Shown here: positions 6,934 through 14,598 of the stretch, in pieces
Layout: each line of letters begins with the position of its first letter
Position numbering within the stretch: position 1 is the first letter of the stretch
The notes under the pieces: model-generated
What the model was told of the DNA's origin: nothing
Database searches by the model: none
Seen by the model: the letters and a program-made list of their open reading frames with translations, nothing else
Made by a program: the position numbers and the translations under genes
Assembly: GCA_943323705.2 (NCBI GenBank)
Contig: CALPIT020000028.1
Location: 1-15,592, forward strand
Source: Streptomyces griseus
GTDB lineage: Bacteria; Bacteroidota; Bacteroidia; Chitinophagales; Chitinophagaceae
Length of the DNA: 15,592 bases
Reading direction: 5' to 3'

Positions 6934-7434
6934 ATGAAAAAGTTTTTAAAAACAATTGTAATAGCTGTTATTATTATTCTATTATTGGCTCAATTTTACC
7001 CAAAATACAATTATAACAATGGTGATGCCTTGATACCGGCATCTATAGAAACTTCACATAAAGTTCCTGCTGAAGTGGCTGCTATTTTAAAAACAAGCTG
7101 CTACGATTGCCACAGTAACCACACTGAGTATCCATGGTATGCCAATATTCAACCCATAAGCAAATGGCTAACCAATCATATTGATGAAGGAAAAGGAGAA
7201 CTTAATTTTTCTGAATTTGGAAGCTATTCTTTGAGAAGACAGTATCATAAACTGGAAGAAATAGCAGAACAAATTGAAGAAAATGAAATGCCTTTATCTT
7301 CATATACACTTATTCATAGTGATGCCTCACTCAGTGAAACCCAGAAAAAAACGCTAACCAGTTGGGTTAATAATTTGAGAGACAGTTTCAAAATGGTTTA
7401 TCCAGTTGATAGTTTACAAAGAAAAAGAAGCTAA
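6934..7434 (+). CDS. Membrane-anchored haem-binding domain protein (CxxCH)
   Basis: This 166-residue protein has an N-terminal hydrophobic segment (residues 5-20) that is either an uncleaved anchor or a signal peptide, then a periplasmic domain of about 140 residues. The sequence SCYDCHSNHTEYPWYANIQP (55-74) holds a CxxCH c-type haem motif (Cys56, Cys59, His60). The motif plus the PWY segment is typical of the Haem_bd domain family of Bacteroidota. The C-terminal part (LRRQYHKLEEIAEQIEENEMP, then a DASLSETQKKTLTSWV stretch) resembles the end of small cytochromes, where a Met (MP, 119-120) can be the distal ligand. It probably carries one covalent haem c and takes part in electron transfer or haem sensing; the partner is unknown. 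It lies 119 bp upstream of the ECF sigma gene. Confidence 0.85.
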   Translation: MKKFLKTIVIAVIIILLLAQFYPKYNYNNGDALIPASIETSHKVPAEVAAILKTSCYDCHSNHTEYPWYANIQPISKWLTNHIDEGKGELNFSEFGSYSLRRQYHKLEEIAEQIEENEMPLSSYTLIHSDASLSETQKKTLTSWVNNLRDSFKMVYPVDSLQRKRS

Positions 7435-7451
7435 GTTTCAAGTTCATTTAC

Positions 7452-7470
7452 ATGAAAATTACTTTTTCAT
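7452..7470 (+). terminator. Possible weak terminator after the haem-binding gene
   Basis: ATGAAAA (7452-7458) and TTTTCAT (7464-7470) form a 7-bp stem with a 5-nt loop, followed at once by TTTT. It lies 17 bp after the stop codon. The stem is AT-rich, so termination would be inefficient if it occurs. Confidence 0.35.
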
Positions 7471-7488
7471 TTTTGGGGGTAACTTGAC

Positions 7489-7519
7489 TTTTGAAGATTT
7501 CAATTTATTCCTATATTTA
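7489..7519 (+). promoter_or_regulatory. Candidate promoter of the ECF sigma gene
   Basis: TTTTG (7489-7493) followed 18 bp later by TATATTTA (7512-7519, one mismatch to TAnnTTTG) fits the spacing of a Bacteroidota housekeeping promoter. Transcription would start about 30 bp before ATG 7554. Just upstream, GGGGGTAAC (7475-7483) could instead be part of a promoter read by the ECF factor itself. Confidence 0.45.
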
Positions 7520-7553
7520 TGGCCATCAAATTAAACAACTTTTTAAAATTGGT

Positions 7554-8126
7554 ATGACTGAATTGCAAATCCTGGAAGGTTGCAAATTGAATAATATTTC
7601 CGCTCAAGAAGTATTATACAATAAATACAACTCCAAAATGCTTGGTGTTTGCTACAGGTATGCCAATAACCGAGCAGATGCTGAAGACATGTTGCAAGAA
7701 GGCTTTATCAGGATTTTTTCACAACTGCATCAATATAGAAACGAAGGATCATTGGAAGGATGGATCAGAAGAGTAATCGTACACACTTGTATCAACATTC
7801 TCAAAAAGAACAAGAAGTTTTCAGAATATTTAGACATTGCTCACGCAGAAAATATGGAGGCCCGTCAAGCTTCTGTGTATTCAATGATGCAAACCAAACA
7901 TATCATTGAATGTATAAGGATGTTGCCTTTGGGATATAAAACCGTTTTAAACTTGTATGCAATTGAAGGTTTTTCGCATAAAGAAATAGCCTCTATTTTA
8001 GAAATTGAAGAAGGAACGAGTAGAAGCCAATATGCAAGAGCTAAAATAATGCTTGAAAATATTTTGATAAAAAGAGGAGTGATTGATCAGTCGTTTAAAA
8101 AGACAAAAAACACCGCAGCTATTTAA
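7554..8126 (+). CDS. ECF-family RNA polymerase sigma factor
   Basis: This 190-residue sigma-70 family factor of the extracytoplasmic-function type has only regions 2 and 4. Region 2 covers about 20-85, with YRYANNRADAEDMLQEGFIRIF and the following GSLEGWIRRVIVHTCINILKK block. Region 4 covers about 120-170, with LPLGYKTVLNLYAIEGFSHKEIASILEI, a helix-turn-helix, and the GTSRSQYARAK recognition helix. A longer in-frame reading from TTG 7491 would add 21 residues that overlap the candidate promoter, so I chose ATG 7554. The barrel-like protein gene follows 26 bp downstream, and the two are almost certainly co-transcribed, which points to a regulator/partner relationship. No classical anti-sigma gene with a zinc (ZAS) motif is present. 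The target promoters are unknown. Confidence 0.93.
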   Translation: MTELQILEGCKLNNISAQEVLYNKYNSKMLGVCYRYANNRADAEDMLQEGFIRIFSQLHQYRNEGSLEGWIRRVIVHTCINILKKNKKFSEYLDIAHAENMEARQASVYSMMQTKHIIECIRMLPLGYKTVLNLYAIEGFSHKEIASILEIEEGTSRSQYARAKIMLENILIKRGVIDQSFKKTKNTAAI

Positions 8127-8152
8127 CTATTTAAATTACTGAACTAGAGCAG

Positions 8153-9433
8153 ATGAACCTATTCGATCATAACGATAACTTTGAACAATTTCTCAGAGAG
8201 GCAACCGAAAATTTTAAAATGAGGCCTTCTATTAGAGTGTGGAATAGTGTTTACAACAACATTCATCCTTCTAAAAAATCACCATCAGCAGCGGCTTTTC
8301 TTATTTTCATAGTTTCATTTTTTATTCTTAATAATTACAACGCTGTTATTCTTCAACAAACCAATTCAACTGAAAATAAAACTTCGATTCAAAATTATAA
8401 AAATCAACCAATAACCTTCGCAGCAAAAGTTGAAAGCGATGCTATTTACAAGAAGAAAGAATTGTATCAAAAAGTAACAAAAAACAAAACGAAACAAGAA
8501 ATTAAATTCAGCATAAATAATATTGAATCAGCCCCTACTGCAATTGAAAATTATACCCCAATTGATTTTTCTGAAAAATATTCTCAACCTCAAATACAAG
8601 AATTAAATTTACAACAACAAGTAAGCCATCTGTTATCTGAGTCAGAGAATAAGATTAACACATCTGCACAAAAACCAATTTACATTTCTGTAAAAAATAA
8701 CGACCAAAGTGAATTGTCTTATCAGCTTTATGCTACCTCTTCTGTAGGATATAGCAATAGCTTTAGAAATACCGAATCAGAAATTTCAAATACATCAACA
8801 AATCATCTTCAAAATGTAAATGATTTTAGTAAAAATTTGAGATATATGCCTGAATATAATCTTGAAGCCGGCGGTGCTTTTCTGGTAAATGTCACCTCTT
8901 CATTACGATTAAAAGCCGGGATGCAATTAAACTATACAAATTATAAACTGACAAATAAAGATGCACAGGATGATTTAGCAAATAACGAGTCCTTTAATTC
9001 AGGCGTAAGCAATCCAATTCAAGCCAACGATATTCAAATGCTCAATCCGGATATGAATGCTGAATTTAAAAAATTCAGCAGCAGTACTTATCAGATTTCT
9101 ATTCCTTTTGGTACAGAGCTGGAGCTAATCGGAAACCATCAATTAAAATGGTTTGCTGGCGCTACCATTCAACCGAGCTATCTTGTAGGCGGATATCCCG
9201 GCCAAAATACTAATGAAACAAAAACATATTTTCAAGATGGGTCTTCCTTTCGTAAATGGAATGTAAATACCAGCTTCGAAACGTTTTTAAGTTACAAATT
9301 GCCCAATGGTTCAAGAATCAATGCAGGGCCACAATTCAGATACCAGCTATTTTCTTCTTATGATAGCAAATACTTGTACAATGAAAAACAATATAATATT
9401 GGTTTGAAATTGGGGATCTCCAGAAACTTTTAA
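8153..9433 (+). CDS. Sigma-factor-linked protein: cytoplasmic N-terminus, one membrane segment, beta-barrel-like C-terminus
   Basis: This 426-residue protein lies directly behind the ECF sigma gene. Residues 1-44 are polar, with DNFEQFLREATENFKMRPSI and VWNSVYNNI, a pattern I recognise from short N-terminal domains of sigma-linked membrane proteins in Chitinophagaceae. Residues 46-60 are strongly hydrophobic (AAAFLIFIVSFFIL) and are preceded by Lys/Arg, as in a type II signal anchor. A polar, Asn/Gln/Lys-rich linker of about 125 residues follows. From about 188 to the end the sequence alternates hydrophobic and polar residues with aromatic girdles, like an outer-membrane beta-barrel, and ends in Phe, the usual barrel-terminal residue. 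A plausible role is binding or releasing the adjacent sigma factor in response to an envelope signal. Function and topology are inference; the barrel call rests on the sequence pattern only. Confidence 0.75.
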   Translation: MNLFDHNDNFEQFLREATENFKMRPSIRVWNSVYNNIHPSKKSPSAAAFLIFIVSFFILNNYNAVILQQTNSTENKTSIQNYKNQPITFAAKVESDAIYKKKELYQKVTKNKTKQEIKFSINNIESAPTAIENYTPIDFSEKYSQPQIQELNLQQQVSHLLSESENKINTSAQKPIYISVKNNDQSELSYQLYATSSVGYSNSFRNTESEISNTSTNHLQNVNDFSKNLRYMPEYNLEAGGAFLVNVTSSLRLKAGMQLNYTNYKLTNKDAQDDLANNESFNSGVSNPIQANDIQMLNPDMNAEFKKFSSSTYQISIPFGTELELIGNHQLKWFAGATIQPSYLVGGYPGQNTNETKTYFQDGSSFRKWNVNTSFETFLSYKLPNGSRINAGPQFRYQLFSSYDSKYLYNEKQYNIGLKLGISRNF

Positions 9434-9506
9434 AACAATTGAAACTTATTTTTCAACATTTATTTTATTAAGTTGTTTTTATCAATTCCTATTCAAAATA
9501 TTAGAG

Positions 9507-10085
9507 ATGAGAATTAGTTTGTTGTTTTTGTGTTTACTGATATGTATTTCCTGTCATCAAGAAAGCAATACTGCTGTTGAAAATAATTCGTTGAATGATG
9601 AAGATACATCCACCGAAGCACCTAGTTTTTTTCCTTTAGGGAATTTCATCAAAGGACAAATTGTTGATATTAAAAACAGTGGCATCAACCCCATTAAAAT
9701 CACCAAAGTAAATAACCTTCCAGATACATCATGGATAAATGTGGAAGCATTTGATAAAGTGTTTGGCGAATTTTACTCTCCTTTTATCGATTCTTCATCA
9801 TTGCAACCTTATTTCAAAGAGAATAAATTTTTTGATCAGACATTGAATGCAATCACCCTCACTTACTATTCAATTGGTAAAGTTCCTAACAGCATACCAT
9901 GGCAATACTGGAATATTTATATAGAACCCGAAACCAATAAAATCAACAGAATTTTTATGGTGAAAGAATTGGATTCAGAGAGAACTAGGCAACTGACTTG
10001 GATTCCCGGTATTAGCGCCAAAGCGGTTACCATTTCTCCCAATGGCCCCGAAGATGAAGTAAATATTAAATGGAGCTATAAATAA
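9507..10085 (+). CDS. Uncharacterised lipoprotein coupled to uvrC
   Basis: This 192-residue predicted lipoprotein has a signal peptide (1-15) and lipobox ISC, with Cys16 followed by an acidic, flexible stretch (HQESNT...NDEDTSTEAPS, to about 42). I do not recognise the mature domain with a named family. It has a FFPLGNFIKGQI block, an INVEAFDKVFGEFYSPFID block, a TYYSIG...WQYWNIYIEPETNKINRIFMVKE block and an LTWIPGISAKAVTI block. The strand-rich pattern and W/Y content suggest a compact beta domain. Its TAA overlaps the uvrC ATG by one base (TAATG), so the two are translationally coupled. It is 73 bp downstream of the barrel-like protein gene. Nothing in the sequence suggests a DNA-repair role; membrane location follows from the lipobox. 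Confidence 0.8.
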   Translation: MRISLLFLCLLICISCHQESNTAVENNSLNDEDTSTEAPSFFPLGNFIKGQIVDIKNSGINPIKITKVNNLPDTSWINVEAFDKVFGEFYSPFIDSSSLQPYFKENKFFDQTLNAITLTYYSIGKVPNSIPWQYWNIYIEPETNKINRIFMVKELDSERTRQLTWIPGISAKAVTISPNGPEDEVNIKWSYK

Positions 10086-11899
10086 TGACCCACCAGGAAT
10101 TTTCTAAAATTGCTTCAGGCATACCTACCGAACCCGGAATTTATAAATACTATAATTCATCCGGGACGTTGATATATGTGGGAAAAGCAAAGCAATTAAA
10201 GAAAAGAATCAGTAGCTATTTCAACAGAACTTTAGACAATCAGAAAACGGTTGAACTTGTAAAGCATATCAACCGCATTGAATTTACAATTGTCGATAAT
10301 GAGGCTGATGCTTTCTTTCTTGAAAACTCCTTGATAAAAGAATACCAACCTCATTATAACATCAATCTAAAAGATGATAAAGGCTACCCTTTTGTAGTGA
10401 TTAAAAATGAAAGATTTCCAAGGGTTTTTATCACTAGGAAACACATTAAAGATGGCAGCCGTTATTTTGGTCCTTACACATCAATTGTGAACGTGAGAGA
10501 AATGCTGGATTTTATCAAGCAATATTTTCCATTGCGAAATTGTCAGTTGAATTTATCAGAAAAAAATATTGATAAAAAGAAGTTCAAAGTTTGTCTAGAA
10601 TATCATTTAGGAAATTGTAAAGGTCCATGTGAAGGCCTACAAAATATTGATGATTATACAAATGGCATCGATCAATTGATTTCACTGTTGAAAGGAAATT
10701 TGCAACCATTAATGGAAGAACTCAAATCCAAACTTCAAATGCATACAGAGCATCTTGAATTTGAAAAAGCTGCTGCCATTCATCAAAAGATTTTGGATCT
10801 GCAACAATACAAAGCCAAATCAACAGTAGTAAATACCAAAACTGGAAATGTAGATATTTTCAGCATTTTAGAAGAAGGTAATTTGGCCTTTGTAAATTAT
10901 CTCGCTGTAAATGATGGAAGTATTATTTACACGAAAACAATCTCGTTAGAAAAGAAACTAGAAGAAACGAAAGAGGATATTTTATCTCTTGCTATCGCAA
11001 GTTTGAGAGAAACTTTCAACAGCGATGCTAAAGAACTCATTTTACCATTTGAATTGGAATATCCTGATGCTACTATTACAATTACAGTTCCTAAAGCTGG
11101 CGATAAGAGAAAATTATTAGATCTCTCAATCAAAAATGTGAATCATTTTTCAAAAGAATTGCAAGCTAAAAAAATGCTAGCGCTTGAAGAAAAAACAAAT
11201 GACGAAGTTGAAAATGTTCTTTTACAATTACAGGAAGATTTACAATTAAATACATTTCCCGACCATATTGAATGTTTCGACAATTCTAACTTACATGGTA
11301 CCAATGCTGTAGCCGCTATGGTATGTTTTAGAAATGGTATTCCTAGTAAAAAAGATTATAGACATTTCAATATCAAAACAGTTGAGGGCATCAATGATTT
11401 CGCTTCGATGAAAGAAATTGTAAACAGAAGATACAGCAAGTTGATATCATTGGGAGAACCACTTCCTAAATTGATTATTATTGATGGAGGGAAAGGACAA
11501 CTAAGTGCAGCATTGGAGAGCATTCATGAATTAGGTATTAATGGCAAAACCACATTAGTTGGATTGGCTAAAAATCACGAGGAACTTTTTTTTGAAGGGG
11601 ATAATCAATCAATAAGATTGCCATGGACCAGTGAAAGCTTAAAACTAATCAGAAGAATCAGAGATGAAGTGCATCGGTTCGGTATTACATTTCATAGAAA
11701 CCAAAGAAGTAAAAATGCCATACAAAATGAAATTGAAACCATTCCTGGAATTGGTGTCAATACAGCATCTGCATTATTAAAGAAATTTAAGTCTGTAAAG
11801 AAAATCAGCAAATTAAGTTTGATTGAAATTCAACAAGAAACAGGTCCTGCGAAAGCAAAAATCATATACGAATACTTTCATCAAATAAATGGAAAATAA
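10085..11899 (+). CDS. uvrC: Excinuclease ABC subunit C
   Basis: UvrC makes the 3' and 5' incisions beside bulky DNA lesions after loading by UvrA-UvrB. All domains are present in 604 residues. The GIY-YIG 3'-nuclease is at about 15-95 (GIYKYYNSSGTLIYVGKAKQ, Tyr20, Tyr31, Arg41). A four-cysteine set (Cys153, 170, 178, 182) matches the iron-sulfur cluster ligands reported for E. coli UvrC. The UvrB-binding UVR motif is at about 210-245. The RNase H-like 5'-nuclease has catalytic Asp399 (ECFDNSN), Asp438 (INDFASMKE), Asp467 (IIIDGGKGQ) and His537 (GITFHR). Tandem helix-hairpin-helix motifs lie at 550-600 (ETIPGIGVNTASALLKKF). The start ATG overlaps the stop of the upstream lipoprotein gene. A hairpin terminator follows 11 bp after the stop. 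The gene appears intact. Confidence 0.97.
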   Translation: MTHQEFSKIASGIPTEPGIYKYYNSSGTLIYVGKAKQLKKRISSYFNRTLDNQKTVELVKHINRIEFTIVDNEADAFFLENSLIKEYQPHYNINLKDDKGYPFVVIKNERFPRVFITRKHIKDGSRYFGPYTSIVNVREMLDFIKQYFPLRNCQLNLSEKNIDKKKFKVCLEYHLGNCKGPCEGLQNIDDYTNGIDQLISLLKGNLQPLMEELKSKLQMHTEHLEFEKAAAIHQKILDLQQYKAKSTVVNTKTGNVDIFSILEEGNLAFVNYLAVNDGSIIYTKTISLEKKLEETKEDILSLAIASLRETFNSDAKELILPFELEYPDATITITVPKAGDKRKLLDLSIKNVNHFSKELQAKKMLALEEKTNDEVENVLLQLQEDLQLNTFPDHIECFDNSNLHGTNAVAAMVCFRNGIPSKKDYRHFNIKTVEGINDFASMKEIVNRRYSKLISLGEPLPKLIIIDGGKGQLSAALESIHELGINGKTTLVGLAKNHEELFFEGDNQSIRLPWTSESLKLIRRIRDEVHRFGITFHRNQRSKNAIQNEIETIPGIGVNTASALLKKFKSVKKISKLSLIEIQQETGPAKAKIIYEYFHQINGK

Positions 11900-11910
11900 T
11901 TAAAAAAGAA

Positions 11911-11935
11911 AAACCCTTTCCGATGGAAAGGGTTT
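11911..11935. terminator. Bidirectional intrinsic terminator between uvrC and gldN
   Basis: AAACCCTTTCC (11911-11921) and GGAAAGGGTTT (11925-11935) form a perfect 11-bp stem with a GAT loop. On the plus strand the hairpin is followed by CTTTATC; on the minus strand it is followed by TTCTTTTTTA. It lies between the convergent stops of uvrC (11899) and gldN (11958), so it can end both transcripts; the minus-strand (gldN) side has the better T-tract. Confidence 0.9.
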
Positions 11936-11957
11936 CTTTATCATGTGAATTAGAAGA

Positions 11958-12983
11958 TTAGTAGCTCCACAAGTCTTGCTCGTAGTTAAATATCTTTTCT
12001 TTGATATTTTCACCTTCAAATAATTGTAGAATACCATTATTATCTAATCCTGGAATATTTTTGATTTGAATATCTCTTGGATTGTCCATTGAACTTTTGA
12101 TAATTCTTGCTGAGAACATTCTACTTTCAAATAGTTCTTCCCAGCTCATTCTGCCTCCAAAGTTCTTTCCGTTATAAACTTCAAACTTTGCAAAAACAGG
12201 GCGCATATCAGGATAATATACCCAGAATAATTCTGATGGACCTAAATCAATACCAGTAGATGTTAGGATGTTTTTTACAGGGGATATCCCTAATATTCTC
12301 CAAAACAATCTAGAGCTTTCTTTGTCAAAAATCACTTCTTCTTTGATGTGAAATTTGTAAAAAGAATCCAAGTTGATGTCATTTCTTTTTTTCTTGGTGC
12401 CTACCAAATTACCAACAGAATCGTAATCAGGAACTTCAATTTCTTCTCCTAATACAGCTTTTGCTATCTCACCTTTAGTCATCGGTGTAGTAAAACGATC
12501 ATCAATACTTGAAAAAGCAGTTATACCGTTTGAACTGTCTTGTAATGCTTGAAGAATGATGGAGATGAAGCGTTGATTACCATTATCTGCATCAGCTGCA
12601 TACATGAAAGGTAAGTTTTGTTTTTCCCTAGTATCCAATTCTCTCCAGATTCTATGGCGATAAACAGCGTCATCAGCACGTAAATGCTCGTAAGATAAAG
12701 GAGTTCTTTCTCTTAAAACAGAAGTTTCTACTGCTTCATCAGGTCGTAATGAAACTTTTACAACTTTTAGAGGCAAACTATCCATAGAAGCTTCCTTTGC
12801 AGGTGGAGCTGCTACAACAGGAGCTGTAGTATCGGCTGTAGCTTCTGTGGCCTGAATATTCGCTTTAGTTTTTGTTTTAGTACTTCTTTTTGTAGATTTT
12901 CTTGGCTTTTGTGCATGTGCTGCATTAGCAAAACTGCAAAAAACAACAGCTAGAAAAAGATACTTGAGCAAATTACTTTTCAT
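11958..12983 (-). CDS. gldN: Type IX secretion system / gliding protein GldN (PorN)
   Basis: GldN is a periplasmic protein that pairs with the lipoprotein GldK in rings beneath the outer membrane and is required for type IX secretion. This copy has 341 residues, near the family norm. The signal peptide (1-24, cleavage after AHA) leads into a Lys/Thr/Ala-rich low-complexity stretch (25-72), then the GldN domain. Recognisable blocks are SYEHLRADDAVYRHRIWRELDTREKQNLPF (about 98-127), a GEIAKAVLGE stretch, FYKFHIKEEVIFDKESSRLFWRILGISPV, and FWVYYPDMRPVFAKFEVYN. The last block and the conserved position behind gldM make the call firm. It is 11 bp downstream of gldM, so transcription from the gldKLM promoter is expected. 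The hairpin at 11911-11935 closes the operon. Confidence 0.95.
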   Translation of the reverse strand: MKSNLLKYLFLAVVFCSFANAAHAQKPRKSTKRSTKTKTKANIQATEATADTTAPVVAAPPAKEASMDSLPLKVVKVSLRPDEAVETSVLRERTPLSYEHLRADDAVYRHRIWRELDTREKQNLPFMYAADADNGNQRFISIILQALQDSSNGITAFSSIDDRFTTPMTKGEIAKAVLGEEIEVPDYDSVGNLVGTKKKRNDINLDSFYKFHIKEEVIFDKESSRLFWRILGISPVKNILTSTGIDLGPSELFWVYYPDMRPVFAKFEVYNGKNFGGRMSWEELFESRMFSARIIKSSMDNPRDIQIKNIPGLDNNGILQLFEGENIKEKIFNYEQDLWSY

Positions 12984-12994
12984 AGAATTTTATT

Positions 12995-14530
12995 TTAGTA
13001 TAGAGCGATTGATTTACCCTCGATTGGTCTTATTCCATCCGGACCTTGAACTTTTACGTTATCAAAAGTAATAACAGAACCAGGACCACATCTAGACATA
13101 AACGAACTAAGTGACGCTAAATTGTTCCCTGTAATATTTGTTTGTGCTACATTCGGAAAATTGGCACCAGAGAAAAATACAGTGGCACTTACTACATTAA
13201 ATCTTAAATCAAAATCAAAGTTTTCCAATTCTGCACGACAGAATTGCTGGCTTTTGAATTCAACAGATGGCATTCTTGCTTTACCAGAACCTACTTTGAA
13301 TATAGGATCAGGAATACGTTTTACCCTGAATTCGAAAGTAGATGGTTTCTTATCTGCATTTACTGTAATTGAAGCTTTACCTATTGTGGTTACTCGAACA
13401 GTTCTAACTGAACCATTACCAGAGATTGTACCATTGGTCATAGATACAGTAGTTTTATCCCAACCAGTTGGAGAACCGATAGTTACAGGATTGTCAACCC
13501 CGATATAAAACACATTCATTTTATCAGGCATTACAGCTGCTCCACCTGGTGTACCAACTGTATACTTAACATCGAATGTTTTTGTTTCTGAAGTTCCATC
13601 AGGTTTAGTGTAAGTAACAACAACAGGAACTGATTTCGAACCTGAACCACTTACTTTAAATTTAGAGGTAGCTCTTCCGTCTTCTGCCAATGGCATTGAT
13701 GCACCACCAATAGAAATTTTAGGTTGAGCTGCTTTACTGTAAGCACCAACACCCGCATTGATTTCCATTTCTTCACCAGGCATCATGTAGTTAGATGATT
13801 GTCCCACTAAAGCAGCAAACTGATCGTAAACTACTTTAACCGCACCTACTTGATTGTGACAAAAAGTAACCACTTGGTTTTCTCCGTTCTTTACGTTGTT
13901 TTGGAATTTACTTAATAAAGTAATAGCCGCAACAGTTGGAGTCATATGGAAATAAGCAAAAGTGAAATCTTTTTCTTTTCCATCTATTCCTATTGTTTTA
14001 TAATCAGAATCAACCGGGAATGTTTTTTCAAATTCTTTTGCTATACCAGTGTCAATTTTCAACATATCAGCTCTGAATTTTTTTAGCTTGGCTTCAAATT
14101 CAGGACCTTTATTTTTACCACCTTCTTCGTTACCGAATAATCTGGTAGCAGCTTCCAAATCATCTTCTTTGAACTGCATTACTTTTTTGCCATCAACTTC
14201 TACTTCGTGCTCTCCAGCTTCTTTTTTCAAATCAACTTTCAATTGTTCGATGTAGTTGTTTAACTCAGTTGCTAATTTTTGAGCTTGCTTTGCCTTTTCA
14301 TTCCAAGGCTTAGCTTTTTCTGCAGTCATTGGATCTTTTAATTTAGCATCCAATGAAGCATATAGCGTATTATTTGCATTTTTTAAATTGTCGTTTGAAG
14401 TCATCAAACTTTTATCTACCACCTTAAAAGCATTTAAGATCTCTGATGAAACGTTTAACGCCAAAAGGGCCGTTAATACAAGATACATCAGGTTGATCAT
14501 CTTCTGCCGGGGCTCTGCGGGTAAAGCCAT
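12995..14530 (-). CDS. gldM: Type IX secretion system motor protein GldM (PorM)
   Basis: GldM spans the periplasm: one inner-membrane helix joins the GldL motor and a long string of periplasmic domains reaches the GldKN ring, transmitting proton-driven rotation. The 511-residue product shows the diagnostic N-terminus PRQKMINLMYLVLTALLAL (residues 8-26), a cytoplasmic tip running into the single transmembrane helix (about 12-30). A long helical region (about 33-220) follows, with NNYIEQLKVDLKKEAGEHEVEVDGKK and EKTFPVDSDYK. From about 225 to the end lie beta-sandwich domains (GEEMEINAGVGAYSK, GNGSVRTVRVTTIGKASITV, MPSVEFKSQQFCRAELENFDFDLRFNV). Length matches the F. johnsoniae protein. The start is ATG 14530; gldL ends 68 bp upstream. 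Confidence 0.96.
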   Translation of the reverse strand: MALPAEPRQKMINLMYLVLTALLALNVSSEILNAFKVVDKSLMTSNDNLKNANNTLYASLDAKLKDPMTAEKAKPWNEKAKQAQKLATELNNYIEQLKVDLKKEAGEHEVEVDGKKVMQFKEDDLEAATRLFGNEEGGKNKGPEFEAKLKKFRADMLKIDTGIAKEFEKTFPVDSDYKTIGIDGKEKDFTFAYFHMTPTVAAITLLSKFQNNVKNGENQVVTFCHNQVGAVKVVYDQFAALVGQSSNYMMPGEEMEINAGVGAYSKAAQPKISIGGASMPLAEDGRATSKFKVSGSGSKSVPVVVTYTKPDGTSETKTFDVKYTVGTPGGAAVMPDKMNVFYIGVDNPVTIGSPTGWDKTTVSMTNGTISGNGSVRTVRVTTIGKASITVNADKKPSTFEFRVKRIPDPIFKVGSGKARMPSVEFKSQQFCRAELENFDFDLRFNVVSATVFFSGANFPNVAQTNITGNNLASLSSFMSRCGPGSVITFDNVKVQGPDGIRPIEGKSIALY

Positions 14531-14598
14531 AACTTGTTGTATTAATTATTTTTATGAATATTGTTTGGTGTATTTTTCAAAGCATAATAATCGTTAGA

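Noticed and set aside
7491..7553. TTG start for the ECF sigma factor adding 21 residues
   Set aside because: This stretch overlaps the best promoter candidate, and ATG 7554 gives a normal ECF N-terminus.
9432..9479. AAAACAA / TTGTTTT inverted repeat between the barrel-like gene and the lipoprotein gene
   Set aside because: A 7-bp AT-rich stem with a loop of more than 30 nt is expected by chance in this composition; it is not a convincing terminator.
13122..13508. Plus-strand ORF of 128 codons inside gldM
   Set aside because: It is antisense to a strongly conserved gene and has no start context or recognisable domain; it is a by-product of gldM codon use.
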